Shown here piece by piece: positions 36,163 to 48,221 of a DNA stretch of 64,000 bases. Numbering within the stretch: position 1 is the first letter of the stretch; each line of letters starts with the position of its first letter. Source of the DNA: Rhododendron vialii (taxonomy: Eukaryota; Streptophyta; Magnoliopsida; Ericales; Ericaceae); the NCBI RefSeq assembly GCF_030253575.1, contig NC_080563.1:35139001-35203000 (forward strand). The letters are read 5' to 3'. A program made the translations under genes and the position numbers. The notes under the pieces were generated by a model, which had not been told where the DNA came from, did no database searches, and was given only the letters and a program-made list of their open reading frames with translations.

Positions 36163-37301
36163 TTGAGGGGGTCTAATGTAATTTATTTCAGCCCTAAATT
36201 ACTACGGAGTAATCACAATCAGAACCACGCCAAAGTCCAAACCATCAGCATTTCCGGCGACGACGACGCTTTTAGGCGGCTCCGGTACGATAACAACCGT
36301 TACCTCTCTCTCTCTCTCTCTCCTTTCTTCTTGTTGTTTCTTATGGTAATTCAGATGATTATACCTAATACTCTTTAGGGTTTCCAGTAAATGAAAGTGT
36401 TAATCTTGATTTTAGCCTTTTTTCTTTTTTTCTTTTTTCTTTTTTTTTTTTTTTTTGGGGGGGGGGGGGCGTCTGAAGCAGTGTCTTTGTGGGTTTCTGT
36501 CCGGTGCCGGCTCTGAAAAAATTTACCCATTTTCCATTGTTTGGTTGGACAAAAAAATCAGAAACAAATTGATTGAAGTAGATTATGTTATCTTCACAAG
36601 GCATTGATTTAGTTTCGCGAACCCATAAGCCATTTGAAGAAACTTAAAGCACTCTATAATTCATACCTCGTGCAGAAAGGTGTGAGAGTGAAGGACAAGG
36701 TGGCTCGAATTGGTTGCTAAGATTTTGTTGTTTGCGGGTGAGGTGCAACTGCAGCAACTTGGTCTCAGATTTGCGTCAGTCGCGATATAACCTCATTTGA
36801 GCGACATGTCGGTTTCTTCTGCGTGTGTGTTTGTATACTGTCATATTTGATTGGGATGTGGAAATGGTTAGTGACTTAAGAACTTGATTGATTGGGAGCT
36901 GGAAAATGCATTAGCCTTGCAGAACTTTATTTTGTTAGATTAAGTGTCAAGTGTGCACTAGATGGAGGAAAACAAGGCAAGTTAGTTTTTTTCTGAACAA
37001 TTTTTAGATTACATCTTGAGCCAATTAGCCAAACATGAAGTACTTTGTTTGGTTATTGTGTTTGAGGAAGTAAGTACTTCTGTTTCGCTTTAAGAAGTAA
37101 TTACTAGACTTTACATGTTATGATGTCAATGACCTGGAAATGACCATTTGCGGTGAAAAGGAAGTTATTCGTTACTAGTTTTCAGAATGAACCCTGACTT
37201 GCATTTACCCATTTTCTGTTTCAGCAGACTCGTGTCCGATTACATTCTAGGTCTTGACTGGATGGCAGCAATTTTCCTAGAGCAAGGAGGTGGGTCACTA
37301 G
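36163..37301 (+). other. probable TRM9 5' leader and leader intron
   Basis: The (CT)n tract at 36305-36322 after GCGACGACGACG-type sequence looks like a plant 5' leader. A candidate donor GTAATT lies at 36346 and a candidate acceptor TTTCTGTTTCAG ends near 37225. Between them lie poly-T and poly-G runs (36420-36468). The exact leader structure is inferred only. Confidence 0.35.
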
Positions 37302-39091
37302 ATGTGGCTTCGTAACTCCATCGTCATAACCAACAGTGTCTGTCGTCTTAGATATTTTAGTGCCATGAATGAACTCAAAGTAGATGGTACTTCTAGTCTT
37401 TGTACTCTCGTATGTAATGGAGAATCTCGCCTTAAGGAATCTGAATCATTGAGTCCAGACCAGGGATGTTCATCTTCAAATGTTCAGACCACCCCCGAAA
37501 TTGAAAAGAAGTATGTTCATCGTGTTTATGATGCAATTGCTCCACATTTTAGTTCCACCCGGTTTGCTAAATGGCCAAAAGTCGCCAGCTTTTTGAATTC
37601 TTTGCCTTCAGGGTCTTTGGTATTAGATGCAGGATGTGGGAATGGGAAGTACTTGGGATTGAATTCCCGTTGTTACTTTATAGGGTGTGATATAAGTGCT
37701 CCTCTGATCAATATTTGTGCCGAGAGAGGGAATGAAGTTATAGTCGCTGATGCTGTGAATCTTCCTTACCGAAGCTGTTACGGTGATGCTGCAATTTCTA
37801 TTGCCGTGTTACATCACCTAAGTACGGAGAGTAGAAGGAAAAAAGCAATAGATGAATTAATTCGAGTTGTTAAGAAGGGCGGTCTTGTTCTGATTACTGT
37901 TTGGGCTGTGGAACAAGAGGATAGGTTGTTGGTTAACAAATGGACCCCACTGACGGATAAGTATGTAGAGGAATGGATAGGACCAAGTGACCCTTGTATG
38001 CGCAACTCTCCGTCTTTGACCTTGGAAAGCATTCCTGAAGCTGAGGAAAATAGTCTGGGAAAAAATATCAAGGATACTTCTTTGATTACGAAGTTGCCAG
38101 AAACTATGCATGCAACTTCTCAAAGCGAAGGTAACTTATCGGCAGCTAAAAATGGAACAAATGTTGAAAACCAGCAAGAGTTTTTCGTCCCTTGGCATTT
38201 ACCTTATCACCGTGCTGAAATTGGTGGAGCTTCTACTTCCGCTCTTGCAAATGGATTGGCGAAAAAAGATGATAAAAAGGGTGCAGTAGTGTACAACAGA
38301 TATTACCATGTGTTCAGTGAAGGTGAGCTTGAAAGGTAAGTGCGTCGTTTGATACATAATTGTTGTCCTTGTAGAACAACCATTTTTTACTACTTTGGTT
38401 TGCTATTTTTTTGCTTGCAAATAGTTGAAACTGATGTCTCCTCATGCTTTTACTGTGAGATGCATAGGAACTTCGTGTTACGTTTCACTACATATAGTGG
38501 CCAGTAACTTGCAGTAGAATCTCCTGCTTGCTTCTTCTTTCTTTGGTTTAGACTCAGCTGACCAATAAAGAGACTCAATTTGAATCTCCTCAACTTAGTG
38601 TTAAATTATTTTTAGAAAGGGCTGAATGGCTTGACTTATAGACGGGCTAAGTTTTTCATTGTGTTAAACACTCCTCACAATGATTGCCCTGCTTCATGAG
38701 CTAAATATGATTACCAGAGACTTCTCGATGAGTAAACAGTCATCAGGGCAAAGTTTGTCAGGTGACTTCATCACTTTAAGTGTAATGTTTCTTTTGACAC
38801 TATATTACTAGTAAGGGAAAAGGGAAAATTGCCATCCTGTGTAATGCTCCATTTGCCTTTATCTTATTATTTGCCGGTGTACACGAGCGTCATTGTGTGC
38901 TATTTTATTCTACCATTTTATTGGCATGGGGGCAGATTTTTAGACCCACATGTTTCCGCTCATGGTATATGCTCAACCTTGTTTGCGTTTGTCACTCTTG
39001 CAGGCTGGTATCTGACATGAGTAATGCAGTTGTTGTTGATCGATTTTATGACAAATCAAACTGGTGCATTGTTCTTGAGAAGACAATATGA
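37302..39091 (+). CDS. TRM9: TRM9/ALKBH8-type tRNA (cm5U34) methyltransferase, 2 exons
   Basis: A 373-residue SAM-dependent methyltransferase that, with TRM112, converts 5-carboxymethyluridine at tRNA position 34 to the methyl ester (mcm5U). Exons 37302-38335 and 39004-39091 are joined by a GT-AG intron that splits an AG|G arginine codon. SAM motif I is VLDAGCGNGKYLG (107-119), then GCD (128-130), VADAVNLPY (148-156) and SIAVLHHLSTESRRKKAIDE (166-185), where the HH-ST-RR pattern is characteristic of TRM9. Next come GGLVLITVWAVEQ (193-205), VPWHLPYH after a variable acidic insert, and the C-terminal YYHVFSEGELER, then DRFYDKSNWCIVLEK from exon 2. The ATG at residue 22 is an alternative start; the first 21 residues are not conserved in the family as far as I know. 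Head to head with ATG14. Confidence 0.93.
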
Positions 39092-39567
39092 AGTAATGGA
39101 CCTGCTGAATCGGCCAATACAAGTGAAATCTTTGTGCGAGATGGTTCATTGTTTCAAGACTAGGCCTCTTGCACTGTTAACATTTTCAACAGAAGAAATG
39201 ATCATGTGCAGACTTCTGATCCCAGAAAGGCACATGCTAGGATGTTTTGTCACGGAAGGCATCCAAGTACACTGATATCAAGGGGCTCTTTGGGTGATAA
39301 ATTAGGTACACTTCATCCCCGTCTAGATATAGGAAAGGAAGCTTCGACTTTCTTGCTCTGTACCATGCACTTTTTGTAATGTGAATGTAGAGCACATCAC
39401 AAGGAAAGATTGCTAAATTCCTGGACAAATGGTACTCAAATCATTTATAGGTAGACAATGAGGAAATTCTATCAAATTGATATTGGAAGTTTGGAACCAA
39501 TAATTTTGAATTTGCTAATCTGCCCTTTGTGTGTGCCTGTGGCCAACAGAAGACCAAGACCCCAAAT

Positions 39568-39783
39568 GAAAAAGGAAACAAAAGGAGTTTCTAAACATGA
39601 AAACTCTAGAAATTATGGAGCCAGTAATAACATATGCTCTTGCAGTTGCAAAAGATTGCAAAATCAAATGAGGAGAAAAAAGGAAACAAAAGGAGTTTCT
39701 AAACATGAAAACTCTAGAAATTATGGAGCCAGTAATAATATATGCTCCTGCAGTTGTAGAAGATTGCAAAATCAAATGAGGAG
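39568..39783 (+). repeat. exact 108-bp tandem duplication downstream of TRM9
   Basis: Two copies of a 108-bp unit, junction at 39675/39676, differing at about four positions. The unit length is a multiple of three, and one frame is open across both, giving a repeated 36-residue block with ICSCSC(K/R)RLQNQMRR. No start or splice context shows that it is coding. Confidence 0.85.
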
Positions 39784-40667
39784 GTAATCTGCATATGAAT
39801 TCTCTATATTGCTGGGTATTATTTTCTTTTCCTTTAAGTAGTAGAGTCCCTAATTCTCTCTTTTTCTCCATAACCTCTTCTTGTATTTTGTTGCTTTGTT
39901 CCTTTTTCTTCTTTTGTGTCTTTGAATTATCCCGCTGCAAGTTTCGGTAAAGATTTTTTTGCTGATTTTTCTATCCTCATGAACAGTGGAAGCACTAATA
40001 TATAGTCTTAAAAATGTACGAAGAATCAATGACTACGAATTTCTCTAATGGAGATAAATAGCTGAAGGGTAATCCTTTATAGATGTTCGAAACTTGGGAA
40101 ACTTGGTGCTGATTATGCGTTGAAGCAAGTTCAGAAGTTAGCTCTGTTTCTTATCTTTGTGATATTTATCTAATGATTCATCGTTGTGTATGTGTTAAAT
40201 ATTTCATATCTCATGCCCCTTGAGGCTATTCCATCTACTCGGGCATTAGTCGGGGCGGTGCCATTAACACTTTTCTTTTAGCAAAAAGCTAACAGATCCT
40301 GTTGTTGCCATTCTAATACTTGTGTGATGGTGTAGACAATTATTTTGAACAGCCCAGGACGGGAAACCTTCATGGGTGCTGTGGGATACTAGTATTTCTC
40401 CATTTTATGTATTTTATTCCCATGAATTATTTAGCATTTTGACCTCTTCAAATGCTTAATTATTCTACTTTAGTCCCTTTAAAATCAATATCGTATTACC
40501 ACTGTCTCTTCACTATCAATATTTGTATAATTTTGTCTTGAGGCTGTTTAAAGTTATTGTATTCCAGTATAGGAGTGTACTTACTAAAAGCCATTCATTA
40601 TTTGGAAAAGTCAACGGAAATTATTTTTATTGAAATTAACACGCAACCCACTACGCAAAATGTCCTA

Positions 40668-41053
40668 ACCCTCCAAGGGGTTGGGATTGGATTGGTAGAA
40701 TGGGGGTATTATCAATACCTTGTTTGGTTTTCCAAAAAAGGTCCGGACTATCAATCTGGTGGGATTGCTAATATCCCAAAATTGGGGTATTGCTAATACC
40801 ATCTTGGAGATGGTATTGATAATCCCATCCCATCCTCTTTTCATTATCAATTCCTTTTCATTACCAATCTCTTTTATTAATCCAATCACATCATCTAATC
40901 TCATTTCAAACAAACATAATATTACTAATCATATTATCGAATCTCATCCCAAACAAACATACTTATTATCAATTCCTTTTCATTACTAATTTCAATCTTA
41001 ATCTCATCTTCTTACGAATCTCATCCATCTATCATCGTTATCAAACAGAGCCT
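40668..41053. mobile_element. insertion in unit A, possible Harbinger-like
   Basis: Absent from the matching positions of units B and C. Flanked by TAA on both sides (CCTAA at left, CCTAA at right), the target size of PIF/Harbinger elements. The right end reads TATCAAACAGAGCC, a common MITE terminus, but the left end does not match it well. Confidence 0.5.
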
Positions 41054-41325
41054 AAATGCTTACTTTTCCTTCCCTAAAACAATGCTCAAGTGGAATGCAA
41101 TCCAAGTTGAGTTTGAGCTCAAATTGGCTACTTGTATGTATGGCCACCCAACTTTGTTTGTTTTCACATAACTCAAAACGGTACCGGATGAACTCCTCTC
41201 CATACCCCTCTGTGCTTCTCTTGTGATCATTCTGGAGTCAACATGATTAAAATCTTTCACCATGTAGAACCCGTATGGAAATTTATCTCTGCAAAAAATT
41301 TATCTGGGCAAACCATGCCTTATCT

Positions 41326-41740
41326 GGGAGGAAGGGGGGTTGTTGTCTCCTTGAGGAGCAGCCAGGCTGCTGTGCCAGTCAAAACAACATCGTACCGAGC
41401 CCGAAAACTTGATCCAAAACGTTCACTTGAAAATTTTCATCGCGTACGATGGCCTTGCAAAAAATTAAGTCAATCGAAAATCGATAACCTAGTGACCAAA
41501 TCACCTGTTTACAGTGTTATTATCAATGTCCAAAATAATGAGCCAAAAATTTAGTAAAAAGAGTGATTGGTTCACTAGGTTATCGATGCTCGATCACCTT
41601 GAATTTTTGCAAGGTCATAGTAAGCGATGAGAAGTGAACGTTTCGGATCAAGTTTTCAGGTTCGGACGATGTTGTTTTGGCCGGCACAGTAGCCTACTGG
41701 CCCTCAAGGGCCAGCAAGGGATAGCAGACCCCCTTCCCCT
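41326..41740. mobile_element. foldback MITE in unit A
   Basis: Inverted arms GGAAGGGGGGTTG and AGGGGAAGGGGGTC lead into CAAAACAACATCGT (left) and its complement (right). The centre pairs GGTTATCGAT and ATCGATAACC. It is absent from units B and C at the corresponding ACCATGCCTTA site. Confidence 0.75.
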
Positions 41741-41745
41741 TAGCT

Positions 41746-42055
41746 AAGGGTGTGCACAGATCGAACGGATCGGGTTTGACCCTGAACCCGATCATGTCGG
41801 GTAACAATATTTTAGGCCCAAAGCCAAACCGAACAAGTGGTAAGAACCGTTCGTGAGCCCGATTCTTTACGTTGGGTCGGGTTTACCCTTCGGGTTGGTC
41901 GGGTCGGGGTCATCCCCACGGGTAAGGGATGCACCAACCCGAACCGAGAATTGATTTTTAACAAAAAGTGAACCCGTTTTTGTCCGAACCACATGTTTGA
42001 CTCTGCCTGAGACCCTTCGAGTCAAGTCGGGTTGCGGATTTTTTTGCACACCTCT
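41746..42055. mobile_element. hAT-like MITE in unit A
   Basis: Ends AAGGGTGTGCA and (reverse complement) AGAGGTGTGCA bound 310 bp rich in GGGTCGGGTT and AACCCGA palindromic motifs. Absent from units B and C. Inserted directly beside the foldback MITE at 41326-41740. No clear 8-bp duplication. Confidence 0.65.
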
Positions 42056-42243
42056 ACTGGCTAAGGCTGATGCGATGTCATATCACCATCATAATTTCTT
42101 TTCTTTGTCTGCAAGGAAGAGTGTCCTGATGCCTGATGCCATATCACCATCATAATTTCTTTTCTTTGTCTACAAGGAAGAGTGTCCGAGAGTGATGGAC
42201 AATAAAGAACAAGTGGACAAGTCATAGTTTACTTCTTATATTG

Positions 42244-43151
42244 GGATCCGGGGGCTCTGCTGCCCAGAGGCGGCAGCAGCAGCCCCAACCCACGCCCTCA
42301 AAACGACGTCGTTTTAAGGGTAAATTGCTGAAAAGGGACAGAACGGCAACGTTTCGGTGGCAAAAAAATTTATTACCTCCCGCTTGCAATCCTATGAAGC
42401 AGAAACGTGATTATGAGAGCTTTAAAGACAAAATTTGATTATGTCTCTTTAGAATAATATGGTCAAAATAATAAGATCTTCACACCCGTTCAAACAGATT
42501 AAAAATTGGAGTGCTTAATTTTTTTAACCATATTTTTTAATATATAAACGGTCTATAAAAAAAGTAAGTGCTCAAATTTTCATTCCGTTTAAATCGGTGT
42601 AAAGACCTTGTTATTCTGATCATATAATTCTAAAGGATCGTAATTTAATTTTTTATTTTTATGACTCATATTAAGTATATGCCCTTTATTTAGGATACTG
42701 TGGAGTAGAAATGTGATTATGAGAGCACTATAAACAAAAATTAATTATGACCCTTTAGAATAATATTATCAGAATTATAAGATCTTTGCACCGATTTAAA
42801 CGGAGTAAAAATTTGAGCACTTAATTTTTTTTAGACCATTTAAATATTAAAAAATATGGTTAAAAAATTAAGTACTCCAATTTTTAATCCGTTTGAACGG
42901 GTGTGAAGATCTTATTATTTTGATCATATTATTCTAAAGAGACATAATCAAATTTTGTCTTTAAAGCTCTCATAATCACGTTTCTGCTTCATAGGATTGC
43001 AAGCAGGAGGTAAGGAATTTTTTTCCCACCAAAACGTTGCCGTTCTATCCCTGTTCTGTCCATCTTCAGCAGTTTACCCTCAAAACGACGTCGTTTCGAG
43101 GGTGTGGGTTGGGGCTGCTGCCCCCCTCTGGGCAGCAGAGCCCCCGGATCC
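42244..43151. mobile_element. 908-bp double-hairpin MULE-like MITE
   Basis: Flanked by a perfect 9-bp target duplication, CTTATATTG, at 42235-42243 and 43152-43160. Unit B (about 49740) and unit C (about 56155) show the empty site. Outer inverted repeats of about 300 bp begin GGATCCGGGGGCTCTGCTGC. Inside them a second, diverged inverted pair (about 42548-42660 and 42715-42840) repeats the inner half of the outer arms in opposite orientation, so each half folds on itself as well as with the other half. Contains ACGACGTCGTTTT palindromes. No transposase. Confidence 0.9.
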
Positions 43152-43869
43152 CTTATATTGGATTGTGTTTGGTTGTTGAATTGAATGGGATGAAATAGTA
43201 CAAATACAAATCCTCAAACCTCACCAACCACAATTAGTAGATTGTATTTCTTAACTTGTACGCAAATGTACAACATAAGATGTGTTTCTTACGGCCTAAC
43301 ATCGAGGTACTTCAAAACCTTTCCCATATTTCATGAATTTGGGTTAGGCTCGAATTTGAAAAAAAAAAATATCAATTTTTGAATTGGAAAATTGATGGTT
43401 TAATGGAAAAATCAAAGTCTGTTTGTGAAATTTATTTTCATGTTATTGCTCTAGTGTGCAAGGCACCTGCGCGGAATTTGAACTTAGCGGCAGCAAAAAT
43501 GTGTTAATTAAAAGAAAATTTGTATACAGAACACTATATAAAATAAAAATATTTATTCAGATTGAGAACTTATTGTGCCTAGTTTGTTTTATTTTGATGA
43601 GCTATATGATCTACTCACTCACAAGTTTAATGTATTTTCATCTACTCTTTTACCTTTTATGAATGGTCCAGTGCAACTATAAAAAAACAAACAAACAAAT
43701 AAACAAAAACATGTAAAAGATATACTAAAATTTTAATGCATTTTTTAACTCGAAGAATTCGCTTGATTTTTACACTCAACCTAACAGAGCCGCCTCTACG
43801 GCTGCTAGTGTGCTTGCCCAAATCCCTGAGGCTGACAGCATGAATGATGGTTACAAAACGATACTCTTG

Positions 43870-44095
43870 AGAAATTTTTCGCCGTGGATATATCTCACGT
43901 GGTATCTGCTCAGCACATTCGGATAGTTTAATACAGTTTTGGACGGTCCAGATTGAAACTCTCTCTCTCTCCTCTCACCCCGCCACTCCCTCTCTTTTTT
44001 CTCCCTCCAAAACTGAGCTGTCCAAAATTGCATTAGACTGCTCGAATGTGCCGAGCGGGCACCACGTGATACCCACCCGGCACTGAAAAAAAATT
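43870..44095. mobile_element. foldback MITE upstream of gene A
   Basis: Left arm TTTTTCGCCGTGG...CACGTGGTATCTGCTC, AGCACATTCG, CAGTTTTGGAC pairs with the right arm GTCCAAAATTGC, CGAATGTGCCGAGC, CACCACGTGATACC, CACTGAAAAAAA. A CT-rich loop separates them. Absent from unit C, whose sequence runs from ACAATATC straight to TTACGTAAGG. It sits about 180 bp upstream of the gene A TATA box. Confidence 0.75.
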
Positions 44096-44274
44096 CTACG
44101 TAAGGAGTGATGCTACAAACAGTGCATCTTTACTTTCCTTTCTCCACCTTTTGCAAGCTTTAACTAAATTCTCGTAGACTTTTTGTAAGTACCAAGGCTC
44201 CCCCCTATTAAACAGCCAAAAACTAGCCACCTTCTTCCACTAGTGCATTTCTTATTCCCCAAGCCTACAATCTC

Positions 44275-44283
44275 CTATAAATA
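44275..44283 (+). promoter_or_regulatory. TATA box of small-protein gene A
   Basis: CTATAAATA, 163 bp upstream of the ATG. The same box at the same place occurs in copies B and C, in a conserved stretch with AGCCAAAAACTA, CCCCAAGCCTA and CTCTCCCCATCCAT. Confidence 0.75.
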
Positions 44284-44445
44284 ACCCCACCACAAAAGCC
44301 TCTCCCCATCCATATATCACCACAAAATCCAACCGTAACCCTTCATTTCTAGCAACAAAATTTCTCTAAAACTCAGGGTGTTCAAGCTAATTTTCACGCA
44401 TTACTATTTCTGCCGGCAAATTTGCATCCAGTTAATTGTTAGGCC

Positions 44446-44697
44446 ATGGCATCAGCTAGTGCTTGTCTTGCCGAAGCTTACGTGATGGGGAAACTCCACA
44501 AGGAGAAATTGCAGAAGGACATAGCAGCTCAGAAGATTACAGCAACTGGTGATGGCCAGAGAGAAGCGATGAATAATCCTCGTGATCATGATCAAATGAG
44601 AACTACCAATTCGGATCATAATCATGGCTGCTTCTTTGGAATTTTCAAGAAGATCCACCCGAACTCCAACGCTTCGTCGCCAGATTTTATCAGATGA
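44446..44697 (+). CDS. small protein family, copy A (83 aa), unrecognised
   Basis: An 83-residue protein I cannot assign. The N-terminal half is a predicted amphipathic helix with LAEAYVMGKLHKEKLQKD (8-25). A polar middle with Asn, Asp, Arg and His follows. The C-terminus holds NHGCFFGIFKKIHPN, the most conserved part across copies. There is no signal peptide or membrane span, so a soluble cytosolic or nuclear protein is likely. Intronless, with TATA at 44275, about 160 bp of leader region and a GCCATGGC start context. Conservation of frame, length and promoter in copies B and C supports a real gene. Confidence 0.75.
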   Translation: MASASACLAEAYVMGKLHKEKLQKDIAAQKITATGDGQREAMNNPRDHDQMRTTNSDHNHGCFFGIFKKIHPNSNASSPDFIR

Positions 44698-45954
44698 GAA
44701 GATGTGCAATCACAATGGGGTGAACCAGCTAGGAGCTTGTGATCTGTTTTGATTAGTCAAAAAAAATGAGAAGCCCCTATCATTAGTTGAAATCAGAACT
44801 AATTTCTCTTGATGGGTAGTGATTTTCACGCTCTCTTTATTTATACTTCATATATTCTGAAGTTTGTTACTGTTTGGAGCCCTCCATGTATAATAATGGT
44901 ATATTTGATTTGAGGTAGTCTTTTTGTATTTTAGTTCTGAGCTACGGCACAGATAATGAATCTTGTCCATAAATAATTTTCTCCTATGTACCAATGCATT
45001 TATCATACCAATAGTCGGCAGCAGAGCCATAGATTTCCATCAAAACTATGCACTCAAAACTTGCAGTAATGCTTTTCCAATTAGTCCTTCGGCTTCTGTT
45101 TATAGGAATCGTTATAACCATGTTTGTTTTGATGTTGGAGTGAGAGGGAATTATAATGTGATAACGCATCACATATGCATTGATTCGTACCAATCCGGAC
45201 AGATGGAACTATGAAACTCAACTCCATTCCCTTTGCTAACCCCCATTCCCGACCTCTCCCGGGGAGATTCATACTCTGGACTACGGGTCCTGCCTTCCAA
45301 AAGTACAATCAAACGCCAGATTAATGGGTCCACGGGATTCGTTGTCCAATCCCCCACCTGGACTTGTCATCAAACATGGCCAAGCTCGAGGTCTATAAGT
45401 AGCCAAATCCAAATTTATTTTTAGTGCACTCATGTTCAGCTCGGAGTCCCTGAAAAATTAAGATGGATTTCATTATTTGTAACTCATTCCGGTACAACTG
45501 CTTCTAGAGCACTATAAAGAGCTTACAAAAGCCATCAAATTAAGAAGACAAACAACTTGTGGATTCAAATAGATTAGTAACAAAATGAAACGAACACTTC
45601 GAATTAGCCCTAAAAAGTCGCGACATTTACAATACTGCCCACAAATTTTGTTGCATACAAAACCCTATAACCACTCAGCTCCTAGTACAAGTTTTAATCA
45701 AATTGTCTGCAACATGAACTCATCACAAGGAGAAATCTAGCGGGTATTTTTCCTCAAGCAAAACCTTGAAGCGGGAACCATAGAAAGGGAGTTCGCACAT
45801 TGTAACCACCGCTCACCTGGATCATATATTGGTGTTTTCATAATGCGTCATGTCAATAGACTGCCAAGACAATGGCATATGATGCATAGTGCAAAATTCA
45901 ATAGTCTGCCAATATAGGGATGAAATTTGATAAAATTCAATTTGTGATTTTTTC

Positions 45955-46194
45955 CTAGTCTTTTTGTACATTGAGGGAGGCAAAACACTTTTTCCACTTA
46001 GTTATACATGTTGGCTCTACGTCACCTCCACATAAGCAAACTTCATCCACGTTAGCATATTCCATCAGTTGCCTGTAAGGGTGACATTGAACAGTGACAC
46101 ATAGTATACAGAGGAGATTGATATCTACAAAAAAAAATGCGAAACTGACTATACTTTGCAAGGAACAAAAAGTAGATAAATCATGTAGTTTCAA
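45955..46194 (-). CDS. possible duplicated exon or small protein in unit A
   Basis: A minus-strand frame of 79 codons with a hydrophobic N-terminal half and QCHPYRQLMEYANVDEVCLC, then GGDVEPTCIT. The same peptide is kept in unit B (53240-53602). The two differ by one replacement (E to Q) but by several silent changes, including AGG versus CGT for the same arginine. After CIT the frames diverge through a small indel. It may be a decayed exon of an unrecognised gene. Confidence 0.35.
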   Translation of the reverse strand: MKLHDLSTFCSLQSIVSFAFFFVDINLLCILCVTVQCHPYRQLMEYANVDEVCLCGGDVEPTCITKWKKCFASLNVQKD

Positions 46195-46493
46195 TATTGT
46201 GTAAAAATTACCTTAATGTAAGACTGTATAGAAAGTCTGAAAATGTAACTTTAAGGTGCACCGAAGGAGACCACTAGCGAAACAAACGGGAAAATTTTCA
46301 TGGGATCACTTTGGATCACAAATTTTCCGTTTTGAAAAGACAAGGTAACACTGTGCACAAGACAATCACCAATCCAAGAACAGTATAAACAAATATAACA
46401 GTATATAAACCCATACAACGGAGAAACAATAGTGTACCTACCTTGGGAGTACACAGGATTATGGTTCAGGTGCGCTAAACAGGACGGTTGCCT

Positions 46494-48178
46494 AACCCTT
46501 GAAAGTTTTCACAATAGCCTAGAAGTTGAGAGTGGGAGAACCAGAACGAGCCATGTCCTTGACTTGAAAGGTAATATTGTAGTGCCGACTATGGATGTTC
46601 GCCTTGAGGACCTTCACAAACTGGTAGTTTGTACTCTACAATTCCAGAGAGAAGTCAATTCAAATACAAAGAACGAGGAGTTGATCAAATCGGCGAGGAA
46701 GGAAGAATTAAACGAACTCGCACACACATACGTGCTTTTCGTTGTGCTCGTCAAGGGGTAACTTTGAGTATCCTCCCATCAACTCCAATCTCCGGGGGAT
46801 GTCCAGCAGAATTGGTCTAACAGAGACCATGTAACATTTGTCATGGGGAATATCCCCGACATCAAACCCCTGAAGGTATACAAAGCAAAGCTATGCTATG
46901 AGTATTAAAGGGGAGAGGGAAATAGTATTAAAGAGGGGAAGGGAGAGCAAATGAAGAAAAAGAATAATAGCTCGGTCAGATAGAGGGCCAAGCTGACTCC
47001 CTTTGGGTAAAATGGGTGCAAGTTCCTATCATTCGAGGGCAAAGCCTGTAGGTGGTGTCTCCCACCTTGTGAATCTTCTTGGGTTATGACAAAATTATTG
47101 AAGATTAGAAGTATCTGCCAGACATATATCAGGTATATCATTGGTGATGGTGGCGATACTCATCTTTAGATTGATATAACTGGCATCCCTCGCATAAAAC
47201 TGTAAAAGGATTGGTGAGAAGGTGGTATTTAAATTTAATCTTTGTAGATCACTGCACGCTGAAGTATCATCCATAATATCCCTTGGGAGTTGGAAATGGC
47301 CGAGCAGCGCGAATAGAACTACTTTGGAAAAATCATTGGCAACACCCCTAATTATCTTATTCCTAATCCAGTGTAGGCTGATAGAGTGGAATGGCTACCT
47401 TCAAAGCATGGCATTTGCTTCTTTGGTTGGGTAGTAATGTGCCTAGGTGGGCTATCTGAGACACTCCCCTCCTGTTGGCATTTGTGGTGGTGTTGGTTTT
47501 ACAACGAAATTATTTGTTGACTGTTGGATCAGGTGCTAACCAACTCACTTAAAAGCAATTGTTGTTAAGAGAAGATGCAACTTAAACTTTGAAGGGCATG
47601 AGAGTCTTCGCAATGCTGCTTATACAGCACGGACGGATAAAGACGGTTAGCCATTCCAATACGTTTGCCCCGTACCGCGCCAGCAGGAGGCGTCTCGAGG
47701 ACAGGGTAGATGCTGCCCCGTAAAGCCAACACTGACAAAAATAATAATTATCGATCAAAGAGAATCCTTCACCATAAGTTTTTACTCACGTACCCTGCTC
47801 TCGGAGACCGTCTTTCGGTACTCCAACAGCTCTGTTTCCGTGAGTTTACTCCTCTGTTGACCTTTTCGGCGGCGCAATCTTAAGCAGCCGCCTCGTCATC
47901 TTCCTTTCGGCGGCGCAATCTTGTTCGTCATATTCCTTCAGTTTCTTGTTCGTCATCTTCCTTCAGTTTCGTCCTCTTGTTCGTCATCTTCCATTAGCTT
48001 AATCAGGCTTTCCTCTGTTTCCGACGTCTTTTTTGTTGCTCCTCCCTCGACAAAAATCTCGCATAGGGATGCTGACCCGGTTCGCGAAAAATCACCATTC
48101 TAATCAAAACGGAACGAGGTTATAACAGAAGCAGTAATATGAAAACGGGTACGTAACAACTACGAAACAGCAACCAAT

Positions 48179-48221
<43 letters not shown>

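Larger units (their letters stand above)
40587..46493 (+). repeat. segmental duplication unit A
   Basis: Starts with AAGCCATTCATTATTTGGAA and ends near CAGGTGCGCTAAACAGGACG. The backbone matches unit B (49288-53914) and, over its 5' half and gene, unit C (from about 55366). Relative to B and C it carries insertions at about 40670-41053, 41326-41740, 41746-42055, 42244-43151 and 43870-44095, and a 63-bp local duplication at 42060-42187. It carries small-protein gene A (44446-44697). Confidence 0.85.

Noticed and set aside
42241-43179. Two open frames at the ends of the 908-bp element
   Set aside because: They are mirror images within its terminal inverted repeats.
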